From Candidatus Zipacnadia bacterium (lineage in GTDB: Bacteria > Armatimonadota > Zipacnadia > Zipacnadales > Zipacnadaceae), in assembly GCA_029820565.1 (NCBI GenBank), contig JALGUR010000019.1, positions 1 to 39,614 on the forward strand: a stretch of 39,614 bases of DNA, read 5' to 3'. The notes under the pieces are model-generated. The model made no database searches, was not told the origin of the DNA, and saw only the letters and a program-made list of their open reading frames with translations. Made by a program: the position numbers and the translations under genes. Positions within the stretch are counted from its first letter, which is position 1, and each line of letters starts with the position of its first letter. Below, piece by piece: positions 24,197 through 32,589 of the stretch.

Positions 24197-25645
24197 TCAC
24201 ATCCTGAACAGTCCAAACACGCCTCGGCGGTACGCCACGACTACGCCACCAGCTATCAGCAGCACAATGAAGCCGACAAGGACGCTGAAGATCACCGCCG
24301 AGCCCGTTGGTCTCTGCGGAGGCGCAGCCGTATCGAGCCGAATAAACCTACTGGCACGGCTGTACTTTTCTACCAGGTTGGCTAACCCAAGCCCGTGGGT
24401 CAATGGGTCCAGCAGTTTCGTGTACTGCTCTTGCTCGTGCTTAAGGGATGTGTATTCGTGCGCGATGGCCGGCAATTCGGCCAGCTCTGTTCTGACCGCC
24501 TGTCGGAGGTGCGCGTACTGGGCCTTACGGGCCTTGGCTCCAATGATTTCAGTTTCCGATTGTACTGCCGTCGCGACAACAGCATCATAGGCAGGATCAA
24601 TTTGTCGGGAGACCTGCTGAATGACATCTTGCTTTATTTTCTGTAATTGCTGTTTCACGCCATCTACCGCACCCTTCAATTTGACGATGTCTGGATGCCG
24701 GTCGCTCTTACCCAGCGCGTGCTCGGTCTTCAGGTCTATGTGCAGTTGGGCCAACTTTTGTTCCAGCGTGGTGATGACTGGATTGCGGGCCATTATCTCC
24801 TGGGAAATGCGCATAGCCGACAACTTGTCCAGTCGGGACTGAGCTGCCTTGCGCACCTTTGACGCTTGTTCCACTTGTGCCGTGGCTTCTACATAGGCTG
24901 GTTCGATGGCTTTGAGTTTTTCTAAAAGCTCTGAGAACTTGGCTTCGGGATTCAATAAAGCATGTTCAGATTGTAGCGTCTGGAGGCGGCGGTCAATGAG
25001 CCGCAATTTGTCTCGCGTCTCCTGCTCGCTTGCTTCCAGGAATTCGCACGTTTGGCGCGCCTGGCGCAAATTGGTGTCGGTAACGTAGTCTTCCAGTTCG
25101 CTGAGGTAACTATTGGCTAAATCCGCGCACAATTGGCGGGCCTCTTCCAGTGAGACGGGCGAACTTAGGAAAAAGCTATTGCGCGGCCACCGCGCACCGC
25201 GGCAAGTCACTGTGACAGTCATCCCGACGTTAGTGATTTGCTGAAACTCGGTCATATTCCTGAGTGCATCAACGGTATAGCTCTCGTCGAGCGATAGCAC
25301 TCGCGTCAGATCGTGCTTGTGCACGATTCTCAGTAACATCTGACGACTGGTTAGGATGGCCCACAGACTGCTCAACGCGCCGCTGACCGGCGGCCGGACC
25401 AGAGTATCAGAAGTGGCAGTGGCGCCGGTCAAATTGCCCGTTCCGCCAGCGACGATCGCGGCGACTATATCCGGCTGCGTACTGATGAGCATAGAACTGG
25501 TAGCGACATAGCTGTGGGGCAGGAGCTGGTAAGATAACCAGCCGGCACCCAGTGCAACACCCAGGCTGATGAGCACTACAAAGGTCCAGAATAATATGCC
25601 TGACCAACTGGTCCAACGCCCACCGTATGTCCTATACCTTGGCAT
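24197..25645 (-). CDS. Wzz/GumC-like polysaccharide chain-length (co-polymerase) protein
   Basis: ATG 25645 follows AAGGAGAGACC, giving 482 aa. Membrane segment 1 is at about residues 17-42. A periplasmic Wzz domain follows, then long coiled coils (residues about 190-430) rich in Gln, Glu, Leu and Lys. A Pro-containing PPQRPTG stretch precedes membrane segment 2 (about 448-470). This two-membrane-segment plan defines polysaccharide co-polymerases that set the length of exported polysaccharide. There is no C-terminal tyrosine-kinase domain, and no glycosyltransferase, Wza or Wzx gene is nearby, so the gene is an orphan here. Confidence 0.8.
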   Translation of the reverse strand: MPRYRTYGGRWTSWSGILFWTFVVLISLGVALGAGWLSYQLLPHSYVATSSMLISTQPDIVAAIVAGGTGNLTGATATSDTLVRPPVSGALSSLWAILTSRQMLLRIVHKHDLTRVLSLDESYTVDALRNMTEFQQITNVGMTVTVTCRGARWPRNSFFLSSPVSLEEARQLCADLANSYLSELEDYVTDTNLRQARQTCEFLEASEQETRDKLRLIDRRLQTLQSEHALLNPEAKFSELLEKLKAIEPAYVEATAQVEQASKVRKAAQSRLDKLSAMRISQEIMARNPVITTLEQKLAQLHIDLKTEHALGKSDRHPDIVKLKGAVDGVKQQLQKIKQDVIQQVSRQIDPAYDAVVATAVQSETEIIGAKARKAQYAHLRQAVRTELAELPAIAHEYTSLKHEQEQYTKLLDPLTHGLGLANLVEKYSRASRFIRLDTAAPPQRPTGSAVIFSVLVGFIVLLIAGGVVVAYRRGVFGLFRM

Positions 25646-25845
25646 GGTCTCTCCTTAGAAAACTGGCCCAGCGACACCCTGATATTCTTCCTGATTGGTA
25701 CTCTTGGCACTTGACAACACGTTTTTTGACTGACATATCTCATCACCCGGTAACTTTTTCTCCATATACTCAACACGCCCTCCTTCTTCATATTTCCCAT
25801 ACTGTACATGCCCGGGCTGGAAGCGCGTGCCACTGAGATAGTGGT

Positions 25846-25990
25846 CGCGGCGAGGAGGCTGCTCCTACGGCAACACAGTCATTGACTTCTGTGCGAGGGC
25901 CATCTCTGGCCCGATAGCGGGCCGGCCTCGCTCCGCTCGACACGGCCCCTCCAAACGGCAGGCGCGGCGAGGACGCCGCTCCTACGGCAA
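25846..25990. repeat. paired 28-base dispersed repeats around a palindromic core
   Basis: A 28-base word beginning CGCGGCGAGGA and ending GCTCCTACGGCAA occurs at 25846-25873 and again at 25963-25990, with two differences. Each copy is partly self-complementary. Between them lies GAGGGCCATCTCTGGCCCGA (25895-25914), shared with 19571-19590, and a GCGGGCCGGC palindrome. The whole 25646-26066 gap has no convincing gene. Confidence 0.7.
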
Positions 25991-26028
25991 TAACTTGTAT
26001 ATGCTTCCATTTGTTGTCGTTATCTGTT

Positions 26029-26069
26029 CCTGTCCCCTGCCCCCTGCCTCCCTGCCTCCCTGTCCCCTA
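26029..26069. repeat. CCTGTCCCC/CTGCCTCC low-complexity repeat
   Basis: CCTGTCCCCTGCCCCCTGCC-type sequence abuts and slightly overlaps the stop codon of the LptF/LptG-like gene (26067-26069). Read on the minus strand it is the same GGGGACAGGG/GGGAGGCAGGG vocabulary found at 19211-19390. Confidence 0.6.
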
Positions 26070-27146
26070 TCTCCGTCTCCACAGCAAATACAGGCCCACG
26101 CTGCCGAATATGATATTCTGGGCCCAAGCGGCGAGGGCCGGGGGCAGCGTGCCGGCTAATCCAAAGGCCAGGCCCCAGGACCTGACGCCATTGTACAAAA
26201 ACACCAGAATTATGGCGACGACGATGCCCGCGAAACTGCCCAGATACGCATAGCGGTCGCCCAAGGGCGCGGCAATGAGGGCAAACACCAGACAGGCTAC
26301 GGGTATCGCGTACTTGAAGTGCCAGTAGGTTCTCAATTGGTGGGTAGGCTGGCCAGTGCGTTCCAAGGCACGAGCCAACTCATCCAACTCCCCAGTGGTC
26401 ATCTCCAGTGGGGTGCGTTTGTCAGCATAGTAGTTCTGGATAGCCTGCTGGAGTCTTATGGACTTGGAGGCAAAATGCTCCCCTTCATGCTCTTTCCATT
26501 CACCTTCAGTGTCGAAATACTCAGTGTAGCCCTCTTCCAGAACCCATATCGGCCCTTGCAGGCTGGCCCGGCTGGCAACGGTGATGGATACCAGCCGCCC
26601 GCTGTCATCCTCCTGGCAAATCATTATATCGGAGAGCTGGTTGGTATCGGCATTCATATGGCGCACATAGAATATCCGGCCCGTCTGATCCCGGAAGAAC
26701 TGGTTGTACTCTTCGCGCACGACAGGTTGAGTCCGAGTAATCCGCTCGAAAACCCGACGGGCGGCTTCGGTGGCGGGGGGCACCACCCACTCATTTATGC
26801 CAAAGGCAGCGCCACTGCCCACCAGTCCCACTATGAGGAAGCCCCCACATACTCGGACAAAACTGACTCCCCCGGCGCGCATGGCCACCGTCTCGCGGTT
26901 GCGGGCGAGGTTAGTAGCGGTCATCGCCACCCCCACTAAAGTGCCTACCGGCAGCGACCAGACCAGAGCCTGGGGAGTACAATACAGCAAATACTCGGCG
27001 ATTAGCCGGGGCGAGACGCGCAGTCCCAGCACAGCGGCGCCCAACTTGCGGGCCTCGTCACCCACCAGAATCACCACAAAGACGAGCACTCCGATGATGA
27101 ACGGCAGCACAAGGTGGCGGAGGATGTATCGGTCTACCAGTCGCAT
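26067..27146 (-). CDS. LptF/LptG family lipopolysaccharide export permease
   Basis: The frame opens at 27347, but its first 67 codons overlap acpS and look non-coding. ATG 27146 gives 359 aa starting MRLVDRYILRHLVLPF, the standard family start. Membrane segments lie near residues 12-30, 50-75 and 98-118, and three more at the C-terminus after about residue 265. Between them is the periplasmic jelly-roll-like domain, with EEYNQFFRDQTGRIFYVRH. LptF and LptG with LptB2 extract lipopolysaccharide from the inner membrane. The gene supports an outer membrane in this organism. Which of F or G it is cannot be told here, and no partner gene is in the window. Confidence 0.88.
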   Translation of the reverse strand: MRLVDRYILRHLVLPFIIGVLVFVVILVGDEARKLGAAVLGLRVSPRLIAEYLLYCTPQALVWSLPVGTLVGVAMTATNLARNRETVAMRAGGVSFVRVCGGFLIVGLVGSGAAFGINEWVVPPATEAARRVFERITRTQPVVREEYNQFFRDQTGRIFYVRHMNADTNQLSDIMICQEDDSGRLVSITVASRASLQGPIWVLEEGYTEYFDTEGEWKEHEGEHFASKSIRLQQAIQNYYADKRTPLEMTTGELDELARALERTGQPTHQLRTYWHFKYAIPVACLVFALIAAPLGDRYAYLGSFAGIVVAIILVFLYNGVRSWGLAFGLAGTLPPALAAWAQNIIFGSVGLYLLWRRR

Positions 27147-27171
27147 CTGAAGTAATATGACAACAGGATTA

Positions 27172-27573
27172 TTAGCGTGTATCAATGCTTTGGAGATTCG
27201 TCTCCAGAACCACAACAGCCACAGCATACTCTTCCTCGTGGGTAAGGGACAGGTGTATCGCCGAGACATTATGCTCCTGGGCGAACTGCGCCGCGTATCC
27301 GTGCAGGTGAATACGAGGGCGGCGGCGATTATCCGCCTCAACTTCAATGTCCCGGAATAGTATTCCCCGCGACCACCCGGTGCCCAGAGCCTTCATCGTG
27401 GCTTCTTTGGCGGCAAAGCGGACTGCCAGGCGCTCGGCAGGGCGGTCATGCTTCTGGCACCACTGCTGCTCGGCGGCAGTGAACACTTTGTCCAGAAAGC
27501 GCGGGCCATACTTCTCCAGTAACTTAGCAATACGTTCCACGCGAATTATGTCAGTGCCAATGCCTATGATCAA
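27172..27573 (-). CDS. acpS: holo-[acyl-carrier-protein] synthase
   Basis: TTG 27573 gives 133 aa and places the start exactly at the family N-terminus (IIGIGTDIIRVERI). GAGGAG lies about 11 bases upstream. An ATG at 27618 would add 15 residues and remains possible. Asp8 in GTD and Glu57 in FAAKEATMKALG are the magnesium and phosphopantetheine site. The SLTHEEEYAVAVVVLE end is also conserved. The enzyme transfers 4'-phosphopantetheine from CoA to acyl carrier protein, as required for fatty-acid synthesis. It lies 25 bases upstream of the LptF/G gene on the same strand. Confidence 0.93.
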   Translation of the reverse strand: MIIGIGTDIIRVERIAKLLEKYGPRFLDKVFTAAEQQWCQKHDRPAERLAVRFAAKEATMKALGTGWSRGILFRDIEVEADNRRRPRIHLHGYAAQFAQEHNVSAIHLSLTHEEEYAVAVVVLETNLQSIDTR

Positions 27574-27647
27574 GTCAATACAGACTCCTCGGACGTCACT
27601 TTTGATGTAAGTATACATGCTTATCCACCTGGTTAGCAAGAAGGGAA

Positions 27648-27676
27648 TTGGCGTGTGCAGCAAATAGTGTTATAAT
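27648..27676 (+). promoter_or_regulatory. candidate sigma-70 promoter for the aldo/keto reductase gene
   Basis: TTGGCG (27648-27653) and a perfect TATAAT (27671-27676) are separated by 17 bases. They lie about 115 bases before ATG 27791 in the divergent gap after acpS. Confidence 0.5.
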
Positions 27677-27790
27677 CAAATAGTGGGAGGCAATACTGCT
27701 GGGTTGAGTTGGTGCCCCAGCGGAGAAGCGGTCCACGATGTGCCGTGTCCGGGGAGCAGCGTATCAACCACCCCCTAAATTGGAGTGTAG

Positions 27791-28741
27791 ATGATGGACA
27801 GACGCGAATTCGTACGATGTACAAGTGTGGGACTGGCGAGCTACCTGGTGTCCTCAGGCGGTTTGGCAAGGGCATTAGGAGAACCACCGGGAGGGCAATT
27901 AGAGTGCCGTAGCCTGGGCCGCACTGGCCACAAGTCCTCGGTGGTGGCGCTGGGGGGCGTGGTGGTGAAGAATGAAGAACAGAGGGTAGCTGACCAGGTG
28001 GTGGGTGAGGCCCTGGATGCGGGCGTCAACCACGTAGACGTAGCGCCTACCTACGGAGATGCCGAGCTCAAACTGGGTCACGCCCTGCGAGGACGGCGAG
28101 ACCAGGTTTTCCTGGCCTGCAAAACCGCCAAGCGTGACAAGCAGGGAGCAGCGGAAGAGCTGCGCAATTCTCTGCGGCGTTTGCAGACTGAGCACTTTGA
28201 CCTGTATCAAATGCACGGGTTGGACAAACCCGAGGAGCTCCAGCAAGCCTTAGGGCCGGGCGGGGCGCTGGAGGCCTTCTTAGAGGCACGCGAGGAGGGC
28301 CTGATTCGCTTCATCGGCGTTACTGGACATAGCCCTAGCAATATTTCCGACGCCCTGGACCAATTCGATTTTGACACAGTTATGTTCCCCATAAACTTTA
28401 TCCTCCAACACCACGGCTATGGACAGCGGCTACACGAAAAGGCCAATGAACGGTGTGTTGGGGTAATTGCCATAAAGCCTATCGCCCACCGATACCGGAA
28501 GGCAGGCGAACCACAGCGTTGTCGGAAATGTTGGTACAAGCCCTTCACCACTAACCATGACATAAGACTGGCCATGGCCTATGTGCTCTCCCAGCCAATT
28601 ACCACGGCAATACCCTCCGGAGATATCCGACTGTTTCGCCGGTCACTAGCTGCGGCCCAGCACGTGCGCCCGCTAACCCGGGAGCAGATACAGGCTATGG
28701 ACGAGCGCGCCGGCTCCACCGAGCCGCTGTTCTCCGAATGA
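27791..28741 (+). CDS. aldo/keto reductase with twin-arginine-like N-terminus
   Basis: This 316-aa protein starts at the tandem ATG at 27791/27794 behind GGAGTGTAG. The N-terminus (DRREFVRCTSVGLASYLVSSGG) resembles a Tat signal, with Arg-Arg before a hydrophobic stretch. The AKR barrel has the catalytic tetrad Asp83, Tyr88 (VDVAPTYGD), Lys111 (ACKTAKR) and His142 (LYQMHG). Near the end it has RCRKCWYKPF and QPITTAIPSGD, typical of an AKR branch in Planctomycetes-like bacteria. Tat export would imply a cofactor loaded before export. The substrate is unknown. Confidence 0.85.
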   Translation: MMDRREFVRCTSVGLASYLVSSGGLARALGEPPGGQLECRSLGRTGHKSSVVALGGVVVKNEEQRVADQVVGEALDAGVNHVDVAPTYGDAELKLGHALRGRRDQVFLACKTAKRDKQGAAEELRNSLRRLQTEHFDLYQMHGLDKPEELQQALGPGGALEAFLEAREEGLIRFIGVTGHSPSNISDALDQFDFDTVMFPINFILQHHGYGQRLHEKANERCVGVIAIKPIAHRYRKAGEPQRCRKCWYKPFTTNHDIRLAMAYVLSQPITTAIPSGDIRLFRRSLAAAQHVRPLTREQIQAMDERAGSTEPLFSE

Positions 28742-28814
28742 GCACAGGTCACCAACCAAAGGCACCCCAGCCGTTGGCCGAACAGTAGGAAGGGTCGGGC
28801 CCGAAACCCCCACG

Positions 28815-29498
28815 CTATCCCCAGGGCAGCGGTGCTACGCCAAAACGGTACTCGGGCCGCAGGCGAGAGATGATGACCTCGCCGGGGTCGGGCGAGTGGC
28901 GGATGAACCACTCAAAGCGATGGCGGCCGTAGCGAGCACGGCTCCAGGAGCGCAGCTTGACGAAGTCATACACGTACCCATCGGGTCCCACTACGCCTAT
29001 ATGCCGGATGGCGGAGGGCTCCTTGGGCGGATACCAGGGCGAATGCTCGACCGTTACAATGTCCCCAGGTAGCACGGTTATCCCTGACTCCCAGTAGAAG
29101 ACCTTCATCACGCCGGGAGTGCATATAACGATGTGCTGGTCTGAGTTGCGTCGGAAACGCGCCCCGGGCCCCAGTGCGTCGTCTACGATGCAGTTTACGA
29201 AGTCTGAGCAGTCGTTGTGATGCAACACAAACTTAGCCATTGACTTCGTTTCATAGTAGCGGCGGGCGCGATTGGCAACGTGCCAGTTCAGCGGCTTCTT
29301 GTCGGGGAATTTCTTATAAAACTGCTCACGGGCCCAGCGCTCGTACTGCGCCTCGGTCATCACTCGAGGCGCAAACCCCTTGCGCACTCTACCGAGCAGC
29401 GTCGCCGGCCCTAACAGCTCGGGTCGCCAAGCAGCAAACAGTGCGCCGATCAGGCCAAGTAGCAGAACTACCGCAATCATATAGGCGGCACGGCGCAT
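28815..29498 (-). CDS. putative papain-fold (NlpC/P60 or amidase-like) exported hydrolase
   Basis: This is a 227-aa protein. Residues 4-23 form a signal anchor. The central part has HNDCSDFVNCIVDDALG with candidate nucleophile Cys97, then LPGDIVTVEHS and IRHIGVVGPDGYVYDF with candidate His166. The order Cys, GDIV, His-x-Gly-Val-Val matches NlpC/P60, CHAP and related amidase folds that act on peptidoglycan or peptides. I cannot assign the exact family. It is transcribed towards the aldo/keto reductase gene and divergently from rlmN. Confidence 0.6.
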   Translation of the reverse strand: MRRAAYMIAVVLLLGLIGALFAAWRPELLGPATLLGRVRKGFAPRVMTEAQYERWAREQFYKKFPDKKPLNWHVANRARRYYETKSMAKFVLHHNDCSDFVNCIVDDALGPGARFRRNSDQHIVICTPGVMKVFYWESGITVLPGDIVTVEHSPWYPPKEPSAIRHIGVVGPDGYVYDFVKLRSWSRARYGRHRFEWFIRHSPDPGEVIISRLRPEYRFGVAPLPWG

Positions 29499-29670
29499 TC
29501 TCGAATTACTCCACTATAACGTGCTTTTGCGCTATTGATTATGATGTTATTTGCCCAATGTGTAAATCCTCCTTAGTCCATGATGCAAGACATCCGCCAA
29601 TATTGTGCGTAGCCGAGATATTAACTCACAGCGCTTTGTGTTACAATGGATAACTGAGGACGGTATTGCT

Positions 29671-30690
29671 ATGCGCCTATTCTATGAGTTAGACTATGAT
29701 GAATTGAGCCAGTGGTTGGCGGCGCAGGGTCAGCCCGGCTACCGCGCGGACCAGGTTTTTGAATGGGTTTATCAGCACCGGGTGGGCAGTTTTGCGGAGT
29801 TGACCAATATCCCGGCGAGTCTGCGGGAGGTGCTGGGCGCCGAATTTGACCTGAATTCGCCACAGATAGTTGAAGTAGTCGCAGGCGGTGAGGCTATCAA
29901 ATACCTGCTCGGCTACGGTGACGGGGCCCAGATTGAGTGCGTCAATATTCCGATGGGCGCTTATCATACCTTTTGCTTATCCAGCCAAGTAGGCTGCGGA
30001 ATAGGCTGTGTGTTCTGCGCCTCGGCATTGGGGGGGCTTCAGCGCAACCTGACGGCTGGCGAAATCATCGCCCAGGCGCTGGCTGTGGCCCGCCATACTG
30101 GCCGACCGCGCAACCTGGTATTTATGGGCATCGGCGAGCCGCTGCTCAATCTGGACAACGTTGCCGCTGCTATCCGTAGGTTTACTGATTCGCGCGCCGT
30201 GGACCTCTCGCCGCAACGGGTAACGATCTCTACGGCAGGCGTAGTCCCCGGCATCCATCGTCTGGCCGATCTGCACTTAGGTGTTGAGTTAGCGGTATCA
30301 CTCAATGCCTCCACCGACCAGCAGCGGGCTGAATTGATGCCCGGAGTGGCACGCTGGAGTTTAAGGGAACTAACGGAGGCCTGTCAATACTTCACGCGCG
30401 TGAGCCGCGGCCAGCCAGTCACCTTCACCTATGTACTGATGAAGGGAATCAACGACTTCTTCGCCGATGCCGACCGCCTGGTCGGGCTGCTGCGTCCACT
30501 GCGCCATCACCTGAACATAATCCCGTTCAATCCCGTGGAGCACGCTGAGATCAGCGCCCCGGGCCCCTCTCGGACTGCGGCTTTCGTCCGGCGGCTGCGC
30601 GAGAAGGGATTGAACGTGAGCGTCCGTCACAGTAAGGGAAGCAATGTCAAGGCCGCTTGCGGCCAACTGCGGCAGCATCGAAACTCGTGA
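29671..30690 (+). CDS. rlmN: 23S rRNA (adenine2503-C2)-methyltransferase
   Basis: The frame is open from 29605, but ATG 29671 gives the conserved start (MRLFYELDYDELSQWL) and 339 aa. The radical SAM motif is Cys109-x3-Cys113-x2-Cys116 in VGCGIGCVFCAS. The N-terminal accessory domain includes GYRADQVFEWVYQHR. The C-terminal catalytic cysteine is Cys330 in NVKAACGQL, and FVFMGIGEPLLN-like and NIIPFNPV segments are present. RlmN methylates A2503 of 23S rRNA (and often A37 of tRNA). It stands alone in its transcription unit. Confidence 0.95.
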   Translation: MRLFYELDYDELSQWLAAQGQPGYRADQVFEWVYQHRVGSFAELTNIPASLREVLGAEFDLNSPQIVEVVAGGEAIKYLLGYGDGAQIECVNIPMGAYHTFCLSSQVGCGIGCVFCASALGGLQRNLTAGEIIAQALAVARHTGRPRNLVFMGIGEPLLNLDNVAAAIRRFTDSRAVDLSPQRVTISTAGVVPGIHRLADLHLGVELAVSLNASTDQQRAELMPGVARWSLRELTEACQYFTRVSRGQPVTFTYVLMKGINDFFADADRLVGLLRPLRHHLNIIPFNPVEHAEISAPGPSRTAAFVRRLREKGLNVSVRHSKGSNVKAACGQLRQHRNS

Positions 30691-30774
30691 GCAGGTAAGA
30701 AATCATTCCCGACCAATATTATCCATTATAGATTCAGTCTATTGATTCTATCTTAGTTAGAAAGGATAACAAGA

Positions 30775-31674
30775 ATGATAAAGATAGGCATAGTTGGGTT
30801 TGACACTTCCCACGTCCCGGAGTTCACCAAGCGCCTCAACAATGTAGACATAGACGAGGAGCAATGGATAGAAGGGGCACAGGTGGTGGGCGGTTACCCT
30901 GGGACTTCATTAATCGAAGACCAGGAAACGATTGATGAGTATACTCAGCAAGTGGCTGAGTATGGCGTGGAGATTGTCCCGGCACCCGAAGACCTCATTG
31001 GGCAGATTGATGCCGTGATGATTGAGGCCCAGGATGGCAGCGTCCACCTCCAGCAGGCCCGGCCCTTCGTGGAGGCCGGCGTGCCCACATTCGTGGATAA
31101 GCCCTTTACTTGCTCGGTGCGCGAGGCACAGCAATTGGTTGATTTGGCCGCTGCCAATGATGTTCCGTTGTTTTCCTCTTCGTCGCTGCGTTATGCTCTG
31201 GAGATACAGCAGCTTCAGGCCGAGCTTGATTCCGCCGGACCAGTTGTAGGGGCAACGGCGTACAGCCCCGCCGCACTGCATCCGCGCAATCCCGGCCTGT
31301 TCCACTATGGTATTCACGCGGTGGAAACGCTTTACGCCCTGATGGGGCCAGGCTGTGAGGAATTGTGGTGCGTTTATGAAGCGGGGGCCGAGGCAGTGGT
31401 AGGGCGGTGGGCTGATGAAAGAATTGGCAGTATCCGCGGCACCCGCGCCGGGACCCATTCCTACGGCTTTACAGCGTGGTGCGAGAATGAGGTGCGCAGC
31501 GAGACAATCAACGCCCAGTACATCTACCGTGAGTTACTCAAGCGGGTAGTCCAGATGTTTGAAACTGGCGAGCCGCCCCTGGCACTGGACGAGACCGTAG
31601 AAATAATAGCCTTCATTGAGGCCGCTATGAAGTCGGCCCAGCTCCAGGGCCAGGCTACCCGACTGTCTGGCTGA
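30775..31674 (+). CDS. atypical Gfo/Idh/MocA family oxidoreductase
   Basis: This 299-aa protein starts at ATG 30775 after AAAGGATAACAAGA. The N-terminal strand-turn-helix is IKIGIVGFDTSHVPEF, where the usual GxGxxG/A turn is replaced by GFDTSH. The usual EKP is DKP (Asp108-Lys109-Pro110, TFVDKPFTC). The C-terminal domain has YGIHAVETLYALMGPGC, with the conserved His/Glu region, and a Tyr/Phe-rich sheet. These substitutions mark a distinct branch seen near carbohydrate genes. It precedes the tRNA-Gln gene and the KDG operon. Confidence 0.82.
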   Translation: MIKIGIVGFDTSHVPEFTKRLNNVDIDEEQWIEGAQVVGGYPGTSLIEDQETIDEYTQQVAEYGVEIVPAPEDLIGQIDAVMIEAQDGSVHLQQARPFVEAGVPTFVDKPFTCSVREAQQLVDLAAANDVPLFSSSSLRYALEIQQLQAELDSAGPVVGATAYSPAALHPRNPGLFHYGIHAVETLYALMGPGCEELWCVYEAGAEAVVGRWADERIGSIRGTRAGTHSYGFTAWCENEVRSETINAQYIYRELLKRVVQMFETGEPPLALDETVEIIAFIEAAMKSAQLQGQATRLSG

Positions 31675-31697
31675 GGTGACTCTGCGGGCATTGCAAT

Positions 31698-31771
31698 TGG
31701 CTGCCGGGCCAGGATTCGAACCTGGAACAACTGATCCAGAGTCAGCCGTGTTACCGTTACACCACCCGGCA
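31698..31771 (-). tRNA. tRNA-Gln (anticodon CTG)
   Basis: On the minus strand the gene starts TGCCGGG and ends CCCGGCA-G-CCA, so CCA is encoded. The anticodon arm is GCTGA-CTCTGGA-TCAGT, with anticodon CTG at the loop centre. The T arm CAGG-TTCGAAT-CCTG is standard. The U1-A72 pair at the end of the stem and G73 are typical glutamine identity features. The surrounding bases extend the stem to 10 pairs, which can mislead end assignment. Confidence 0.92.
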
Positions 31772-31818
31772 GCCTATATGTTTATGATACCCGATTCCCG
31801 GATTCTTTTCAAGATCAC

Positions 31819-32589
31819 TTAGAAAGTGGCCAGCCAGCCGCCATCTACATAGATTACCTGCCCGGTGACAAAATCCGAGGCCCCTGAGGCGAGAAAGACA
31901 GCGGCTGAGCCTATGTCCCCAGGCATTCCCCATTTACCTTGCGGTGTGCGCTGCTCTACCCATGCGCTGAACTCTGGATCGTCTTGCAAGGGCTGGTTAA
32001 GGTCGGTGCGGATGTATCCGGGGCCAATAGCGTTCACGTTAATGCCGTATTCCGCCCACTCCACCGCCAGCGCCTTGGTGACTTGCTTAATGCCGGCCTT
32101 GGATACCGCATAGGGACTGACACCCGGACGGACCGCTTCGCTCATTAGCGAGGCGATATTGATAATCTTCCCGGGTCGTTTGCTGCTGATGTGTTCCCGG
32201 GCAAAGGCTTGAGAGAGGACAAAGACGGCTGTCAAATTGACCGTCATTACCAGATTCCAGTCCTCAAGGCTGATTTCTTCGGCGGGGCCGCGGCAAATTG
32301 TCCCGGCGTTGTTGACCAGGATGTCAATTGCTCCGCTGTCCTGGATGATTTGGGCATACATCCCCGGGATTTCCTCCACATTGTTCAAGTCAAAAGAGTA
32401 AACGGCTACTCTCCTGCCGGTGCTTTCCACTTGACCACGGGCTTCCTCCAGGGCCGCCTGGTCGCGGGCCAGCAGTACGAGGTCAGCACCAGCCTGGGCG
32501 AACTCCTGGGCGATGCCCAGCCCGATTCCTCGGTTGCCTCCGGTAACGAGGGCCTTCTTTCCCGTCAGACTGAACTTATTCAAAGCCAA
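31819..32589 (-). CDS. SDR-family oxidoreductase (KduD / gluconate 5-dehydrogenase-like)
   Basis: This 256-aa protein starts with TTG at 32589, immediately after the TGA of the upstream dehydrogenase and with GGAG just before, so the two are probably translationally coupled. The NAD(P) site is TGGNRGIG (residues 16-23). NNAG is at 93-96. The catalytic Ser147, Tyr160 and Lys164 are in the SPYAVSK region. The end, TGQVIYVDGGWLATF, is typical of 2-deoxy-D-gluconate 3-dehydrogenase and gluconate 5-dehydrogenase. With KDG kinase and KDPG aldolase in the same operon, it probably interconverts keto-deoxy-uronates or keto-gluconates. Confidence 0.88.
   Translation of the reverse strand: MALNKFSLTGKKALVTGGNRGIGLGIAQEFAQAGADLVLLARDQAALEEARGQVESTGRRVAVYSFDLNNVEEIPGMYAQIIQDSGAIDILVNNAGTICRGPAEEISLEDWNLVMTVNLTAVFVLSQAFAREHISSKRPGKIINIASLMSEAVRPGVSPYAVSKAGIKQVTKALAVEWAEYGINVNAIGPGYIRTDLNQPLQDDPEFSAWVEQRTPQGKWGMPGDIGSAAVFLASGASDFVTGQVIYVDGGWLATF

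Noticed and set aside
23463-24200. Longer NTPase starting at 24200
   Set aside because: The first 57 codons contain an intergenic hairpin and overlap the end of the Wzz-like gene. The family starts shortly before the P-loop.
31698-31774. tRNA with GGCTGCC/GGCAGCC acceptor stem
   Set aside because: This would leave the wrong spacing to the T arm and no CCA. The standard tRNA-Gln frame with U1, G73 and encoded CCA fits better.
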